Source: Lagopus muta
Taxonomy: Eukaryota > Chordata > Aves > Galliformes > Phasianidae
Assembly: GCF_023343835.1 (NCBI RefSeq)
Contig: NC_064437.1
Coordinates: forward strand, 8,521,001 to 8,585,000
Direction of reading: 5' to 3'
Length of the DNA: 64,000 bases
Shown: positions 41,174 to 53,199 of the stretch, piece by piece
How the letters are laid out: the number at the start of each line of letters is the position of its first letter
Numbering within the stretch: position 1 is the stretch's first letter
Translations under genes and position numbers: made by a program
Notes under the pieces: model-generated
The model's database searches: none
What the model was told of the DNA's origin: nothing
The model's input: only the letters and a program-made list of their open reading frames with translations

Positions 41174-44100
41174 ATGGCCTCCTCAGAGGGGCTGCAGTAC
41201 CGTGCGCTCTATGAATACCAGAAGGACCGGGAGGAGGACCTGGCGCTGAGCCCTGGGGACGTGCTGACTGTCAGCAGGGCTGCACTACTCTCTGCCCCCA
41301 ACTACAAGGACGGGGACGAGCGCAGCCCCAAGGGCTGGCTGCACGGCCTCAACGAGCGCACCAAGGAGCGCGGACACTTCCCCGGCACCTACGTGGAGTA
41401 CCTGGGCCCCGTGTGCATCAGCACCACCAAGGCCAAGACACGGCCATTGCCCCCGCCGCCCGCCGGGACCCCTGTGCCCGCCGGCCAGCCCTGGGGTGAG
41501 TGTGGGGATGGGGGAATCCTAGGGTGAATCGTAGAATGGCTTGGCTTAGAAGGGATCTCAAAGATCGTCTAGTTCCAACTCCTGCACACTATGATCCTCT
41601 TTTCCTGTGAGATGTGACAGAGGAGAAATCGCTGCTGTGCAGGGCTGGAGGAGCAGAATGGGCACTTGCTGGTGAGGAGTCCCCTCCAAAATATGGTTCC
41701 AGACAGCAGCATTGGGACCGCTCAGTCCTTGGATTGAGCAGAACATGGGTCTGGGGCTGTGCCCGCTAGAAGGGCCCAGATGGACCCCAATAAGATGCTG
41801 GGAGCTGCTTTTCTGCTCTGGGAGCTGTCTGAAGCAGAGAGATGGGAGCAGGGATAGCATCTACTGCAGGTTTCCAGGCTCTGCTTTGCAGCTGTTCCCA
41901 GTTGTGTGGGATCCAGCCTGAGATCTGGGCACAGAGCATCTCCTGGCTGTCCCCATCCCTCCCCCTCACAGCAGTGCTGCCGGTGACGACATCCCCTGAT
42001 GCCAGCTGCCACCCTGCTGCCCATGGACTTTGCCATGCAGCTCCTGCAGCTCCCTGCAAGCAGGGAGGCTGGGAGCTACCTCCGTCTTCCCTTGCCAAAA
42101 TGTGGGTGACACAGTGTTTGCCCATGAATGCACCCAGTTCATGCCCTGAATGCACCAAGGCAGCCACAGTCCTGCTGCTCCTGCGGCACTGGTAAGAAGG
42201 AGCGAGCAGCTGTGTGCAGCCATCCTGGATGGGTGAATACTGTGTCCTCTGCCCAGCTAAGCCCAGAGGCACACCAGCAGCCTTCTTCCCCGAGCTATTC
42301 AGAGGGCAGAGCCCTATCAAACTCAGTGCCGAAGGGCAGATATCTTGGGATCAACCCCGGTCATGCAGACCGTGTGTCCGTGGCCATCCATCACCAGCCT
42401 CTGGGTAATGAGAGCTGCCAGCCCACAGGGAAACAGCAAGCAGGGGCTTGGCTGTACATCAGGGAATCCAAAACAGCAGCTTCTACCCCAAAAAATCATT
42501 GCTTCACATGTGAAGTGGGGGTCTCCCACTGACCCCCCAGGCCCCAGCATGTCCTCAACCTCCCCACAGACCCTCTCCCACACTGCATGTATCAAGGCTT
42601 GGGCAAGTGGAAAATCAAATAAAATGAACAAAATAGGTAAAACCAAGATGATTTTGACCTGCTACCAGCAAGGTTTGGGGCAGGGGTGCTGCCACCTATG
42701 GGCATGCTCTGTCCCTGTCCCCTCGGCCAGTGCCACTGCATGGGGATGTGAGCACTGTCAGCTGGCACAGGGACACTGCGACAGGAGACATCTCTCTGCT
42801 GGATGATGAGTGGTTTTGAACTAAAAGTTGGTTTGAATTAAAATCCTCTAGCTGATGGGATTTTCCCTATAATGAAAACTTCCAAACTTTGGAGGTTTTT
42901 TTTGGAAAAGAACAGCATCTGCTGAGCTGCAGGGCCAGCTGGGGCCCCTGGGACCCCAAACAGGGTGACCTGGGTTTTCTCCAGCCAGAGGAAGGGCTCA
43001 GCCCACAAGGAAAGAAATGCATTTCCAAGACATGCCCCAGAGCCAGGGCTGGAACCACAGGAAGGAATGGTCTTTTAAAAATTAAATAACTTCCTAAAAA
43101 TGGCTTTGGTATGGAGCCAAGTGCTGTTTGCTGCATGGGGTCTTCCTAGGAGCTTGGAGGCTATTGTGTCCCTGACTGGTTGTCCCATGAACATCACCTC
43201 CCATGAGCATCACCTCCAGGACCTCTCAGTCTTCTGAATGGAAGAGGGAACAAACATAGGGAGCAAGCTGGTCACACTGAACTCAGCTTTTGTGGAAAGC
43301 ACAGCACCTTTATTTAATTAACCATTATTTTTTAATACAATTCCACTAAAACAGATCAGCTGGCTGCACAAAGCAGGCAGAAGAGCTTTTGAGACATCAG
43401 CTTCTCCAGATGTTGTATATTCCCCAGCGGTGCTATGGTGATCTCAGAAGGCATGGCCAAGCCAGGGGTGACAGCAGCACCCTCTGTGCCATCACTGATA
43501 TCCCTTCGAGGCACTCTCTCTGGCAACCTCAGGTGCATAACCTGCACAGGTTCATCAGAAGGACTGATCCCAAACCAAGGAGCCTGGAGGGGAGAGAGAT
43601 GGATGAACGGATGGGTGGTGGATAGATGGATGGAGCATCCACAAACAGACTGATGTGTCCTCTTGAGAAATATTAATTACATCACTGGTTGGAAGTGAGA
43701 GATTACTAAAAACAGAAAAGGAAGTAAAATGGACTATGAAGGTAGTTGTTACGGACTCACCTTCTCTCTGGGAGGTGGTACTGTGAAACACTGTGTCAAC
43801 ACATGTACAGATGGGGTTATGGTTCTTGTATTACCTAAGGACTCCATTTCTTGAATACTGATTGAGGAACAAAGCCTTAATGTTTAAAGCAGTCTCAGAT
43901 ATCTCCAAAATGTCTGTAGTGAGTACAAAAAGGCATTTAAATTCTCATTAAAGGATTACTGGGGCAACCAACAGGGAAAATAAATTTGGATGGAAGGAAG
44001 GGAAAAAAAAAAGGTGGAAGGAAGAAAGAAATGACAGAAGAAAGGAGAGAAGGAAGAAGGGAAGGGAAGAAAAAAGAAAGGGGGAAAGGAAAGCGGGATA

Positions 44101-47100
44101 GAGGGAAGCAATGCACACAACAAACTGGGAATGGAGGAAGCATGCTTCAAGCCCTTCTCCCCATCTCTCCCCAACAGGGCTCTCGGGGCAGGCAGAGCAC
44201 GCCGAGCAGCCAGCCCTCCCTGAGCAGGCACTGCTGACCGTGGCCAGGCTCATCGAGGCACTCGAAAAGCAAGGTATGGGCAGCCAAGAGGCAGCACCCA
44301 CTCGGCCCATGGTCACTGGTGCTCCTGGAGCACTGCCACAGCTGTCCCTCGCCCTGAGCTTGCTGGTATCCATGCAGCATGGGCAGAGTGAGGGATCCTG
44401 CAGTGTGGGTCCCTGCTTGATTCTATCACAGGCATGTCAGAGGCAGGATTTGAGGCTCTAGGACTGATCCCTGTCTCCCTGCTGTTCTACAGGTCTCGAC
44501 AGTGAGCTGCTCTACCGATCAGAGCCTGGTGTGCTGGCTGACACTGAGCTGAAGGAGGCTCTTCTGGCAGGTGAGTCCATGCTTGCATCCTTCCTTGCAT
44601 CCCTCGGGTTCTTGCCACCATCAGCATGGGCTGGGTTAGTCTCCAACCTTTTTATGGCCCTATGTATGAATCAGTAAGGCACTGACCACACTGAGCCCCC
44701 CTGCACTCGTCTGGTCCTGCTGGGATGCTGCCCATACGGGTGCAACAGTGGGGATGGGACAGACTGCAGGGCGCTGGCACACAGTGTCAGTGGCAGAAAG
44801 TAAAAGATTGTTGGTTTTGGCTACAGCCCTTTATTAGAAGCTGGGTGTTTTTTTTTTTTCAGAAAAAAAAAACCCAAAAAAATCTGTTTTGCAAACTTCT
44901 GAGGCTTCTATTTGAGAAACAGCGTGTGAGTGCAATAGAGAAAAAGGAAGGAGGAAAACGAAGCTCCTATTTGGGAGATGGGGGACACAGGGTTCACTGC
45001 TGGAAGTGGGGTGCACCGAGGCACCCCGTGCCCTGCACCTGAGGGCGGCACTCAGGCTCCAGGCACAGCCCTGCAGTGCCCGAGCCGGCAGCAGCCGGAC
45101 CGTGTTGCTGGGGAGAAGGGCTGTGATGAAATCTCTATATTAAGCAACATGACCTCATCGTTTCCCTGCTCTCTGCTCGCCGGCTGCAGAGTCCCCGCCG
45201 GGCTGGGGAACAGGCACCGTGTGCCCCCCCAGTGCTTCCCATAGGGAGCGACTGCACAAGGGGAAGTGTGGGGGTCCCCCAGCTCTGAGCTGGGGGTGAT
45301 GTTCAGCCCTGTGCAGGATGCAGACATCACTCCCCCTGCATCTTCCTGCAGGGTTTTGTAGCATTTGGGCTGTAAAACATCAGTGCTGGAAAAGGGGGTT
45401 GGGAATGGGCACAATCTGCGTGTGAGGGTCACACTTGGCCCCGTTCTCCCTGTAGTCTCCATCCCCATGGCCAGGACCCCATCTCTGCTGGCAAAAGTCA
45501 AGGTCAATTTCAGAGAATGGGGAGAAATCAGATATGGGAACTGAATCCTGCCTCAGCTGGGGAGAAAAGCAGGTCTGGGGAAGAGGCATTGGGGTGCCAG
45601 TGAATGCCCTATTCATGCTGCTGTTTGGCAGATGGAGAGGAAAAACTTCTAGAAAACACAAGAAAAAGGAGAAGGGGCTGAAGTAGTTGGTTTTCAAACT
45701 CCCAGATCTGAACATGTCTGAGAAAATGAAGCATTCCCTACACTACAAGAGCATCTCACATTTTGATAGGGAGTAGGAGGCTCCTCTGGTTGTGTACCCA
45801 TGGCCTCATGACTGCCCCTACGCCTCCCCCAGAATGGCTCCCATGGGGACTGGTGGTGGCTGCGGTTCTGGGGATGGGGACAGTGATGGGGATGGGATGG
45901 GTCAAAGCTGCAAGTGCAGGTGGGATGGGGGGGAAAATGGGTCCCCCAGCCCCAGAGCTGCTCCATTACTCCAACGCATTGAAATTTGGGATAGTGGAAC
46001 TCAGTCAGGTGCTGTCCCCGTTGCCACAGGAACAGGGCAGTGTCCTGCAGGAGGGGGGACATCTGAGCACCGCTAAGAGGATGACTTTAGTACAGCTTTT
46101 AGATCAGAGCTGCACACCGGGGTTGGAGTGATTGGAGCCACTGTTTGATGCCACTGCCCGTTGGCATGAAACGTGCAAGCCCCTCCTGCTTTGATAGGTG
46201 ATGTCCTCTCCCCCTGCACTGTCTCCGGGTCCCAGTCTGGAGCTGCCTTCTCCTCGTGACTGCGCTGAAGCAGCCACTTGGCAGGAGCTGCCGGGTGCCA
46301 GGGAGAATCCCGCAGCAGCAGAGTGGATTGGAGCCGCTGTCTCCAGGCGAGCGGTGCCGTGCGGTGCCATACTGCCATCCTCCCTGCTTTGATCTCCGGC
46401 CCCAGCGCAGCACAGTCTGCCTGGAGACACGCTCACGTGCCCGGGAATTAGGTCAGGGCTCGGTGGGGATTAGCGGTGGCGGTGGGCTCTGTGAGCTGCT
46501 GCTGGGCAGAATGCAGTGGGTCGGAGCAGGGTGCTCGCGTCGCCCCCAGCATCAGTGCATGGTGGGGGCTGTGTCCCCCCCATCCTCTTCTCAAGGGGAT
46601 GGAGCCTCCAAGAACTCCGGTGTCCCCACGCCATGCCATCAGCCCCGTCACAATGACTTTACTCCATGCACCCCAATGTCTGCGGCTCTACTCTTCATTT
46701 GTACCTGTAAATAAACCCCGCAGCGGTCAGAGCCTGGGAGGATGCATGAGTTCATCTGTTATATTTGGTGGGGATGAAAGAAGGGTGAATTAGTGGCAGT
46801 GGCCGCCTGTGACTCATGCCTCACGCCTTCCCCATCTTGGCTCCAGGGAGGGGTCCCAGCGCTCCAAACCAGGGTGCACGGTGGGGAAAATCCCAGCCAG
46901 GGCTGCAGGAGCTCAGGGCAGGGCTGTGCCGCAGTCACCAAGCTCAGGGTGACCGCAGGGCTGGCACAGAGACGTGACAATAAGGCTGAGTCAAAGGCAG
47001 GGAAATTCCACAGGGAAATCCCCCAAGTGGGATGTATATCTGGGAGGCTCCGAGATCAGGTCCTTCAGCAGGCATGGATGGGAAGAAAGGTCCTGATTTA

Positions 47101-50100
47101 ATCTTCCTTCAGCACTGGATGTCAAAGTTTGGGGTACCACTGTGCCATGGGGACCTCAGACCCAGAGGCATCACACCGCAGCTCAGCCCATGCCATTCTT
47201 TGCAGATGTTGGGCACACGGGACCCCTGAGCTGGCTGTGGGATATGGGATGCAGCCATCACCTCTGTCCATGTGCATGGCACAAATGGAGCAGAATGGCT
47301 GCTTCCCAGGCTCCAGTCAATCCTCTTGTTCCCAAAACCCCCAGCCTTTTCTGGGCCATGCCAAGCATCCTCCTACTTTCCTTTTGCCGCAGTTTAGGCA
47401 CACACCATGGGGCTGTCTTACTCACAGCTCCTTGCTGCAGCTGCCGGGAGATATCCTATCATTTCCCACCCCACCTGACTCAGCCTCAGCCCCTGCCCCC
47501 CAGGAGGCTTCCCGTGTTCTGCTTTGCAGGGTCTCAACTCCCACAGGGAAGAAAAGGGAGCCCCTAACCTTTCTCCCTCTCTGGGGCACCCCCACGTGCA
47601 TGTACTCCCCATGCTCTGTGCTTAGGGAGTTGGTATGGGGCTGAGGAGGGTTTGGGGGGGCATAGGAGGTGTTTTCCTGCTTTGTGGCACTGGATGGGGT
47701 CCCTCTGTCCTTGCACGTGGGCTGGGGAGAGGACAGGGATCTCCAGAAAAGGGCTGGAACATCTGGAGAGCGTGGGGGACAGTGACTCATTCTGCAGCAT
47801 CATTAGCTTCTTACGGGGTTATCATCTCCCTGTGATAGCAGAGCGGGGGCAGCTCCCTGCCCACTCTTCCCTTTAACCCTTCCCAGCTGCTAACAAACAT
47901 CTCATGGGGCACAGCTCCAAGCACCCCAAAGCCAGCACCAGGGAGGAGAGTTAGGGCAGGGGACATGCCCAGGATGATGGGGACACCAGGGTAGGGCCAT
48001 TTCTATCTGAGCAACTGAGACTGCATGGAAGCAGTCCCACCTGAAATTAATTGTTGGCAGCAGGGTAACCCCCCTCCGGTCTCCCCACCGCAGCTCTCTC
48101 TGGGTGCAAGGATGTTTTCCAGTCTTGCTTTGATATCGGCTGAGCCTTCCCTTTGAACACGCCCCTAAGCCTATGCCCAGTTATGCAAATGAGCTAATTA
48201 GGCCACAGCAGAGCCGCAGGCTAATTGCCTCGGGCAGCACCCATTGGCATCCCCTTCCTTGCACAGAACAGGCGGCGGCTGCTCTCCCCAATCTGCATGA
48301 GCATCATTTGATGGATCCCCAGTGAAACCCCCGTGGTGGGATGTGCCCAGCAAGGGCAGATGCAGGAGGGTTTCTGGCATAGAAACGATGTCTGAGAGCA
48401 AGCTATAACCAACTGGAGGGTTAAAACAGGTTTGGGGTTTGGCTGTTGCTGCCCATTTTCTCATCATCTCCAAAGCTGGAGAGTTTCAGCCAAATGCAGG
48501 GGTTAGAGCATCTCATGGGACACTGGCGGCTGGTTGGGAGGCTCCAATTGTGCATTTTGGTGATGGGAACATGACAGATGAACTCTTCCCATGGGCACTT
48601 TTCCACATCTCTCCATTTCTCCTCTCCCTGCTGGCATCCTGCACATCCCCATGCTCCTTTGACCTGGGTCATGGTGGTACAGTGGCTTTTGTCACAGCCA
48701 TCCTGTCAGGCTCAAGGCTGGTTTGTGGCTAGCAGGGTGCTCACTCCTGAAGATGAGGTAGTGTCTCCAGCCTCTGGGTTAAAGGCTTTGCCTTGGGATT
48801 GTTCAATCTGTTTGTTTTCTGGTCACTGAGCCAAGAGCCGGGCACTGTAGTCCTGTTGGTAAGGGACTTGCCATGGACTGTGGTCCTGGAGGAGCTGGAC
48901 AGGGAGATGGGCACTATCCTGGTGGGGATGTTCTGGGGGAGCTGCTCTCCAAGCACACAGCAAGAGGGTGGATGGGAAGAGAAGACCCAGCTCAGAGTGT
49001 CCAAATCCTGATGAGAGTTTGGGTGCTCCATGGCCTGCCCTTAAGGAATATGGTTTTCCATCATTTGAGGCTTACAGTCTCTATGGCCAGTTGAAGTGGT
49101 TGGAGGCTCAAAGCATTTTTTGCTGAAAAATGCTGTGGGTTTGGAGAGATGGAGCACCTCCCCAAATACTCTTGCTTTCAGTAAAGCTGCATTTGGGGAT
49201 AAAAATGCAGAGAGAGGGGAAAGGAAGGGTGTTCAGGACATGGCAAACCCAATGCCTTGCTTCTAGACCACAGCCACGTAGGGCCTGAAACATCACCATC
49301 AAGAAAATGCAAAGCCTGGTCCATTTTCCGATATTCTCCTTTAGAGGAGAGAAATTCAGTTTCTATAAATGCACCGTCTCAGTCGGTCTCAAATACCTTG
49401 GGACTTCCTCCCCACCCCCCCTTCCAACATTTCTTCTGCAAGGAAAATTTCAAAACCTTCATGTTTGGCTCCACTTCGGATCAGAGCCAGATTTTGAAAC
49501 TTCAACATCTTCGCCAAAGGGGATGCGTCCCCCCAGCAGCTGGCTGGGCTGGGACCTCCAAGACAAACGCATGAGGCAATGCCTCGACGGACAGCTGAAG
49601 TAATGTGTCCCCTTGGCAAGCCTGGCCATGGGACTCCAATGGAGCATGGGACGTGTTTCCCAAGGGCTGACCCCATTTTGGGATGATCTCAGCCTTCCTC
49701 ACATGCTTTGCCGCAGTCATGGGGTTGCGCATTGCATCATTCCATAGAATCACAGAATCATTACGGTTGGAAAAGACCTGTAAGGTCATCCAGTCCAACC
49801 ACCAACCCATCCCCACTGTGCCCACACACAGACCCATAGAATCATAGAATCATTAAAAGTTGGAAGAGAACTCTATGATAATCAAGTCCAACCGTTGATC
49901 CATCACAACCACTGGTGCCTGATGTCTGTAGTGGACCTGGACAGGGGCTCAGCCCATAGTATGGGTGCTATCCCATGGTGGGAAACTCAGGGCTCCTGCT
50001 GGGTCTCTTGCAGATGCCTCAGACGTGGATATGGAGGTGTACGATGCCCAGACATTGGCAGAGACCCTGAAGTGGTACCTGCAGGAGCTGCCAGTTCCCC

Positions 50101-51582
50101 TTGTCCCTCCCACACTCTGCACCGACCTGCTCTGTATGGCTCAAGGTAAGCAGAGACAGGCTTCCCCCATGTTTTGTGGGGTGGAGGAGTTTTGAGAAAT
50201 CCCTATCATTTCCTCTCCTCATTCTCTGGAGATACTGCATCAGGAGCACGTCCCAAAGGTGGTCAGCTGGCAGCATCCCATGCTCCACATGGCAAATTTT
50301 GGGGAAGCAAAGGGAGAGCAGTAGGCACAGGATCCCCAAGAGAGAATAACCTAAGTTGTGGGGCCACGTATCTATGACACTAATACATGCCATGACTCCT
50401 GTGTCCTGAGTGGGGGAGGTGTTTGTGAGGGCAGAAGGGATCATGGGGACTGCTCTGCCCGAGTGAGGAAGTGAATGGATGGCACAGCCCCATGCAGGAA
50501 TGGTGCCAGCAGAAATACTGCTGGGCTGGGGGCACGGGGACACTGCCTTCCCATTCCCCTTTGGAGAGGAGAAATCAAAGGCTGCCTCCTTTCCAAGGAT
50601 AAAGAAGCAATTAGGAAGCAATTAGCTGGATTGCCTCATTAAGCAACTTCAAAGGGAAGCACCTTGCCTCGCAGCCCAGTCCTTCCCCTTATAGTCCAGT
50701 CCTGCAAGGAGCAGAGGCAAAACCCCAGGGCTTTCAGAAAAAATACCAAAAAGCAAAACTTCTGGGAGATGAGTCCTGAGCTCTCCAGGATCCAGCCCCA
50801 AAACACGACGAGTGGGAAGGTCCATTCATCGTGCAATATCTTGCATCCCTCATGGCAATGACAGGATGTCTTCCCTCTGCTGCAGAGACCCTGAGCGTGG
50901 AGGACTGTGGGCAGCGTGCCCTAGCCCTGCTGGCAGCCCCAGCCCTGCCACAGCCCCACATGCTGCTGCTACGGGAGCTCATCCGGCACTTCAGCCACCT
51001 CTGCCAGGCTGCCTGCAAGAACCGGCTGTCAGCACAGCTGCTTGGGGAGCTCTTTGGGGAGCTGCTCCTCCGCCCTGCCTCCTCCAGGTGAGACCCATCG
51101 GCCACCCGTGTCCCACAGCTGTTGGGGATGCTGTATGGAAATGTGTGGGTTGGGAGGCAATTTCCTAGAATCATTAAGGTTGGAAAAGACCGCTGATATC
51201 ACCCAGCCCAACCCACCTCATCATGCACACTCACCACGTCCCTCAGTGCCACATCTCCATGGCTCCTGAACACCTCTGGGGACAGTGATCCCCCCGCCTC
51301 CCTAAGCACTCTGTGCCAACATTGTGCTTTCAGAGAATGAATTTTTCCTAAAATCCAATCTGAACCGCCCCTAGTGCAACTTGAGTGCGTTATCTCTCCA
51401 TGTGTCACTCCTTACATGATTTGGGGTGGTCAACTCAGGGACCTTTGGGGACACCAAGCTGCTGCCATCCTCACGCTCACCCTGTTGTCCTCGCAGCACT
51501 GAGGCAAACCCTGAGCTCTGTGCAAGGATCATTGAGTCACTCATCATGGCTAGCGAGACGGCCGAGGTGCCAGCAGCCCCCG
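41174..51582 (+). CDS. PIK3R3: PI3-kinase regulatory subunit gamma, long p85-type N-terminus (partial)
   Basis: Six coding exons are visible: 41174-41495, 44178-44273, 44493-44570, 50014-50145, 50886-51087 and 51497-51582. Junctions are GT/AG and in frame, giving 305 codons plus one base; the gene continues beyond the window. Residues about 1-85 are an SH3 domain: [23 protein letters not shown] and [12 protein letters not shown] proline-rich linker (RPLPPPPAG) follows, then a RhoGAP-like BH domain at about 120-300 with [33 protein letters not shown] and [19 protein letters not shown]. Both domains align along their length with p85-alpha and p85-beta. The SH2 and p110-binding exons are not present. 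The familiar human PIK3R3 product (p55-gamma) lacks SH3 and BH. Naming rests on synteny with TSPAN1. The SH3 wording is closer to p85-beta, so a p85-beta-like paralogue is the alternative, but PIK3R2 is not expected at this locus. Confidence 0.88.
41526..41592 (-). repeat. CR1 LINE 3'-end fragment
   Basis: Reverse-complement CR1 (CGTAGAATGGCTTGG, GGGATCTCAAAGATC, TTCCAACTCCT), 30 bp after the donor of the SH3 exon. Confidence 0.85.
43985..44108 (+). repeat. Purine (GA-rich) tract
   Basis: More than 110 bases are nearly all A and G on the + strand, about 70 bp upstream of the acceptor at 44177. Confidence 0.85.
48183..48227. promoter_or_regulatory. Candidate POU/homeobox element
   Basis: A perfect octamer ATGCAAAT at 48183-48190, TAATTA at 48195-48200 and TAATTG at 48222-48227 lie within 45 bp of GC-richer intron. 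Motif evidence only. Confidence 0.3.
49743..49805 (-). repeat. CR1 LINE 3'-end fragment
   Basis: Reverse-complement CR1 end: ATAGAATCACAGAATCATTA, GGTTGGAAAAGACC and GTCATCCAGTCCAACC. Confidence 0.93.
49837..49912 (-). repeat. CR1 LINE 3'-end fragment
   Basis: Second reverse-complement CR1 end starting with a double ATAGAATCAT unit, 30 bp after the previous copy and 100 bp before the exon at 50014. Either two insertions or a tandem duplication of the CR1 end. Confidence 0.92.
51168..51400 (-). repeat. CR1 LINE fragment
   Basis: Reverse-complement CR1 of about 230 bp (TAGAATCATTAAGGTTGGAA, CCCTCAGTGCCACATCTCC, TTTTTCCTAAAATCCAATCT). It nearly fills the short intron between the last two visible PIK3R3 coding exons. 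Confidence 0.93.
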
Positions 51583-52410
51583 GTAAGTGATACCTGGATG
51601 AGGGGATGGAACTGGTGGCACTGCCTGGGGACAGTCTCGCATGGTCCCATCCTCTGTGGGTTTGCGGGAAGGAAGGGGCTCAGTGTGCTGCTTGTCTGGT
51701 TGTGGTTTGGAACTTCTCCTTTGGAGGTTTAAGCTCCAGCCCTCGTCTGGCCATGTCCCAGTGCTGTGACTATCCTGCCTAGTGGCACTTTGTGCCCATC
51801 ATTGCCAGACCGCAGCAGGTGCCGCCAGTACTGGTACAGCGTGGATGGATGCAGTAGGGAGGAAGAGTGCTGGTGGCCCAAACTGCAGAACCTGAGGACC
51901 ACAGAGGTCCATCCCTGTGGGATCCATGTCCCCACACCGAGCCACCCAGGAGATGCAGCTGCTTCCAGCCTGCCTGCCCTGTAATATATCTGGTCCCTGT
52001 CATCGCCTCAGGTCCCTGCAGGGTGGCCAGGGCAGGCAGGATTACGGCTCCTAATATTGCTCATAAATCAGCCCTTCAGACTTGTCAGCTGATCTCTTCC
52101 CTGCTGATCCAGATGTTGGACAGCTGTGGCTGTCCCTGCTCTCTGTGCAGTAGTGACGTCTCCATTGCCGTCCCCGCACCCTGAGGTGACACTGGTCATC
52201 CCTACCCTGCACTGAGCAGGGGGTGACTGAGATTCAATGGATCCCCATCCCCTTTTTGGGTCCACTGGGGACATGTCACCATGAGCCAGGACAGCCATGG
52301 AACTGCACTGCGTGCCACCGGACAGGTCCTGCTGCTCTCCATATCCAAAAGGAGGAGGTCATTACCCAACTGTCATCACATTAGGATGTTGGGAAGCTTA
52401 ATTAAATGCC

Positions 52411-52467
52411 TGCAAAGCACTTTGGGAAGCTAAGGTGCTATATATAAAGTGCAAAGAATTATTATTA
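52411..52467 (+). repeat. Possible ancient SINE/LINE 3' tail
   Basis: GCAAAGCACTTTGGGAAGC, then GGTGCTATATATAAAGTGCA and ATTATTATTA resemble the 3' tail shared by some old amniote SINE/LINE families. Family assignment is from memory of the motif and is uncertain. Confidence 0.35.
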
Positions 52468-52580
52468 GGCAGGGGACGCGTGCCTTGGCCCAGGCCCTGG
52501 CCTCTCCCCCACGTCCCGGCACCAATATTATTTTGGGGTGCATGTGGAGCCGCCGCTTTCTAATTCTTGCTGTCAAATAG

Positions 52581-53042
52581 CTATAAATACCCAGCAATAA
52601 CACGGCGGTGTGTGAAAACAGCCCGGGAATAGGAGCCGGGAGCTGACACGGAGGAAACCGCACTGTGACCTCATCCTGACTCAGGCATAAATATACCTGG
52701 TGGCAGCGGGGCACGGAGCCCCGTGGGTATGGGGACAGTGGCAGTGAGGTCACTAGTGGGGTGGGTGACCCTGGGGGCTCCACCAGTGCATGATCTGGGG
52801 CTGCATCCTGAGCTCTCCGCTGTGCCCTCCAGCGCGTCCCCAAAGCCACACCTGGTGCAGGGACATGGAGATGTTTTGGGGTCTGAGGGGCACACAGAAC
52901 CTGGTGCAGGACCCCCAGCCCCGGGGCTGGTTCCCAGTTTGGGTGAGGGGGAGGGAAGGCAGAGGGAAGCAGTGATGTAAATACCAGCTCAGCTGAAGGA
53001 AGATGACTTCATCTCCTTTTCCTCTCCTGCTGCTATTTATAG
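52581..53042. promoter_or_regulatory. Candidate AP-1/MEF2/FOX element cluster
   Basis: The stretch has CTATAAATAC (9/10 MEF2) at 52581-52590, TGACTCA (AP-1) at 52677-52683, TGTAAATA (forkhead) at 52976-52983 and a perfect MEF2 site CTATTTATAG at 53033-53042. It is 1-1.5 kb past the BH exons, where an internal promoter or enhancer for a short PIK3R3 form would be plausible. Motif evidence only. Confidence 0.3.
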
Positions 53043-53158
53043 GCACTTTAATTTACTCCCCTTTGCTTTATTATCTCTCCAGCAAGCCGTTAGCCCTCAG
53101 ACAGCAGGATGCCTTTACTCACCATGCAGCAAAGACTTGTGAAAAAAAAAACGACTAA

Positions 53159-53199
53159 ACACACACACACACAAAAAGCAAACAAACAAAAAAAAAATT
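53159..53199. repeat. CA/A-rich simple repeat
   Basis: A short (CA)n run followed by CAAA-type units and an A run. Confidence 0.85.

Larger units (their letters stand above)
44571..50013 (+). other. PIK3R3 intron with CR1 ends
   Basis: This 5.4-kb intron splits the BH domain. No coding exon is supported in it. It has a T/A-run stretch near 44848-44882, G-rich GGGGATGG repeats near 45868-45900, an octamer/homeobox cluster at 48183-48227 and CR1 ends at 49743-49912. Confidence 0.6.

Noticed and set aside
50019-50621. Minus-strand open frame of 200 codons
   Set aside because: It is antisense to a PIK3R3 BH exon and its intron.
41174-51582. Calling the SH3/BH gene PIK3R2
   Set aside because: The SH3 wording is p85-beta-like, but TSPAN1 and POMGNT1 next door are the expected neighbours of PIK3R3.
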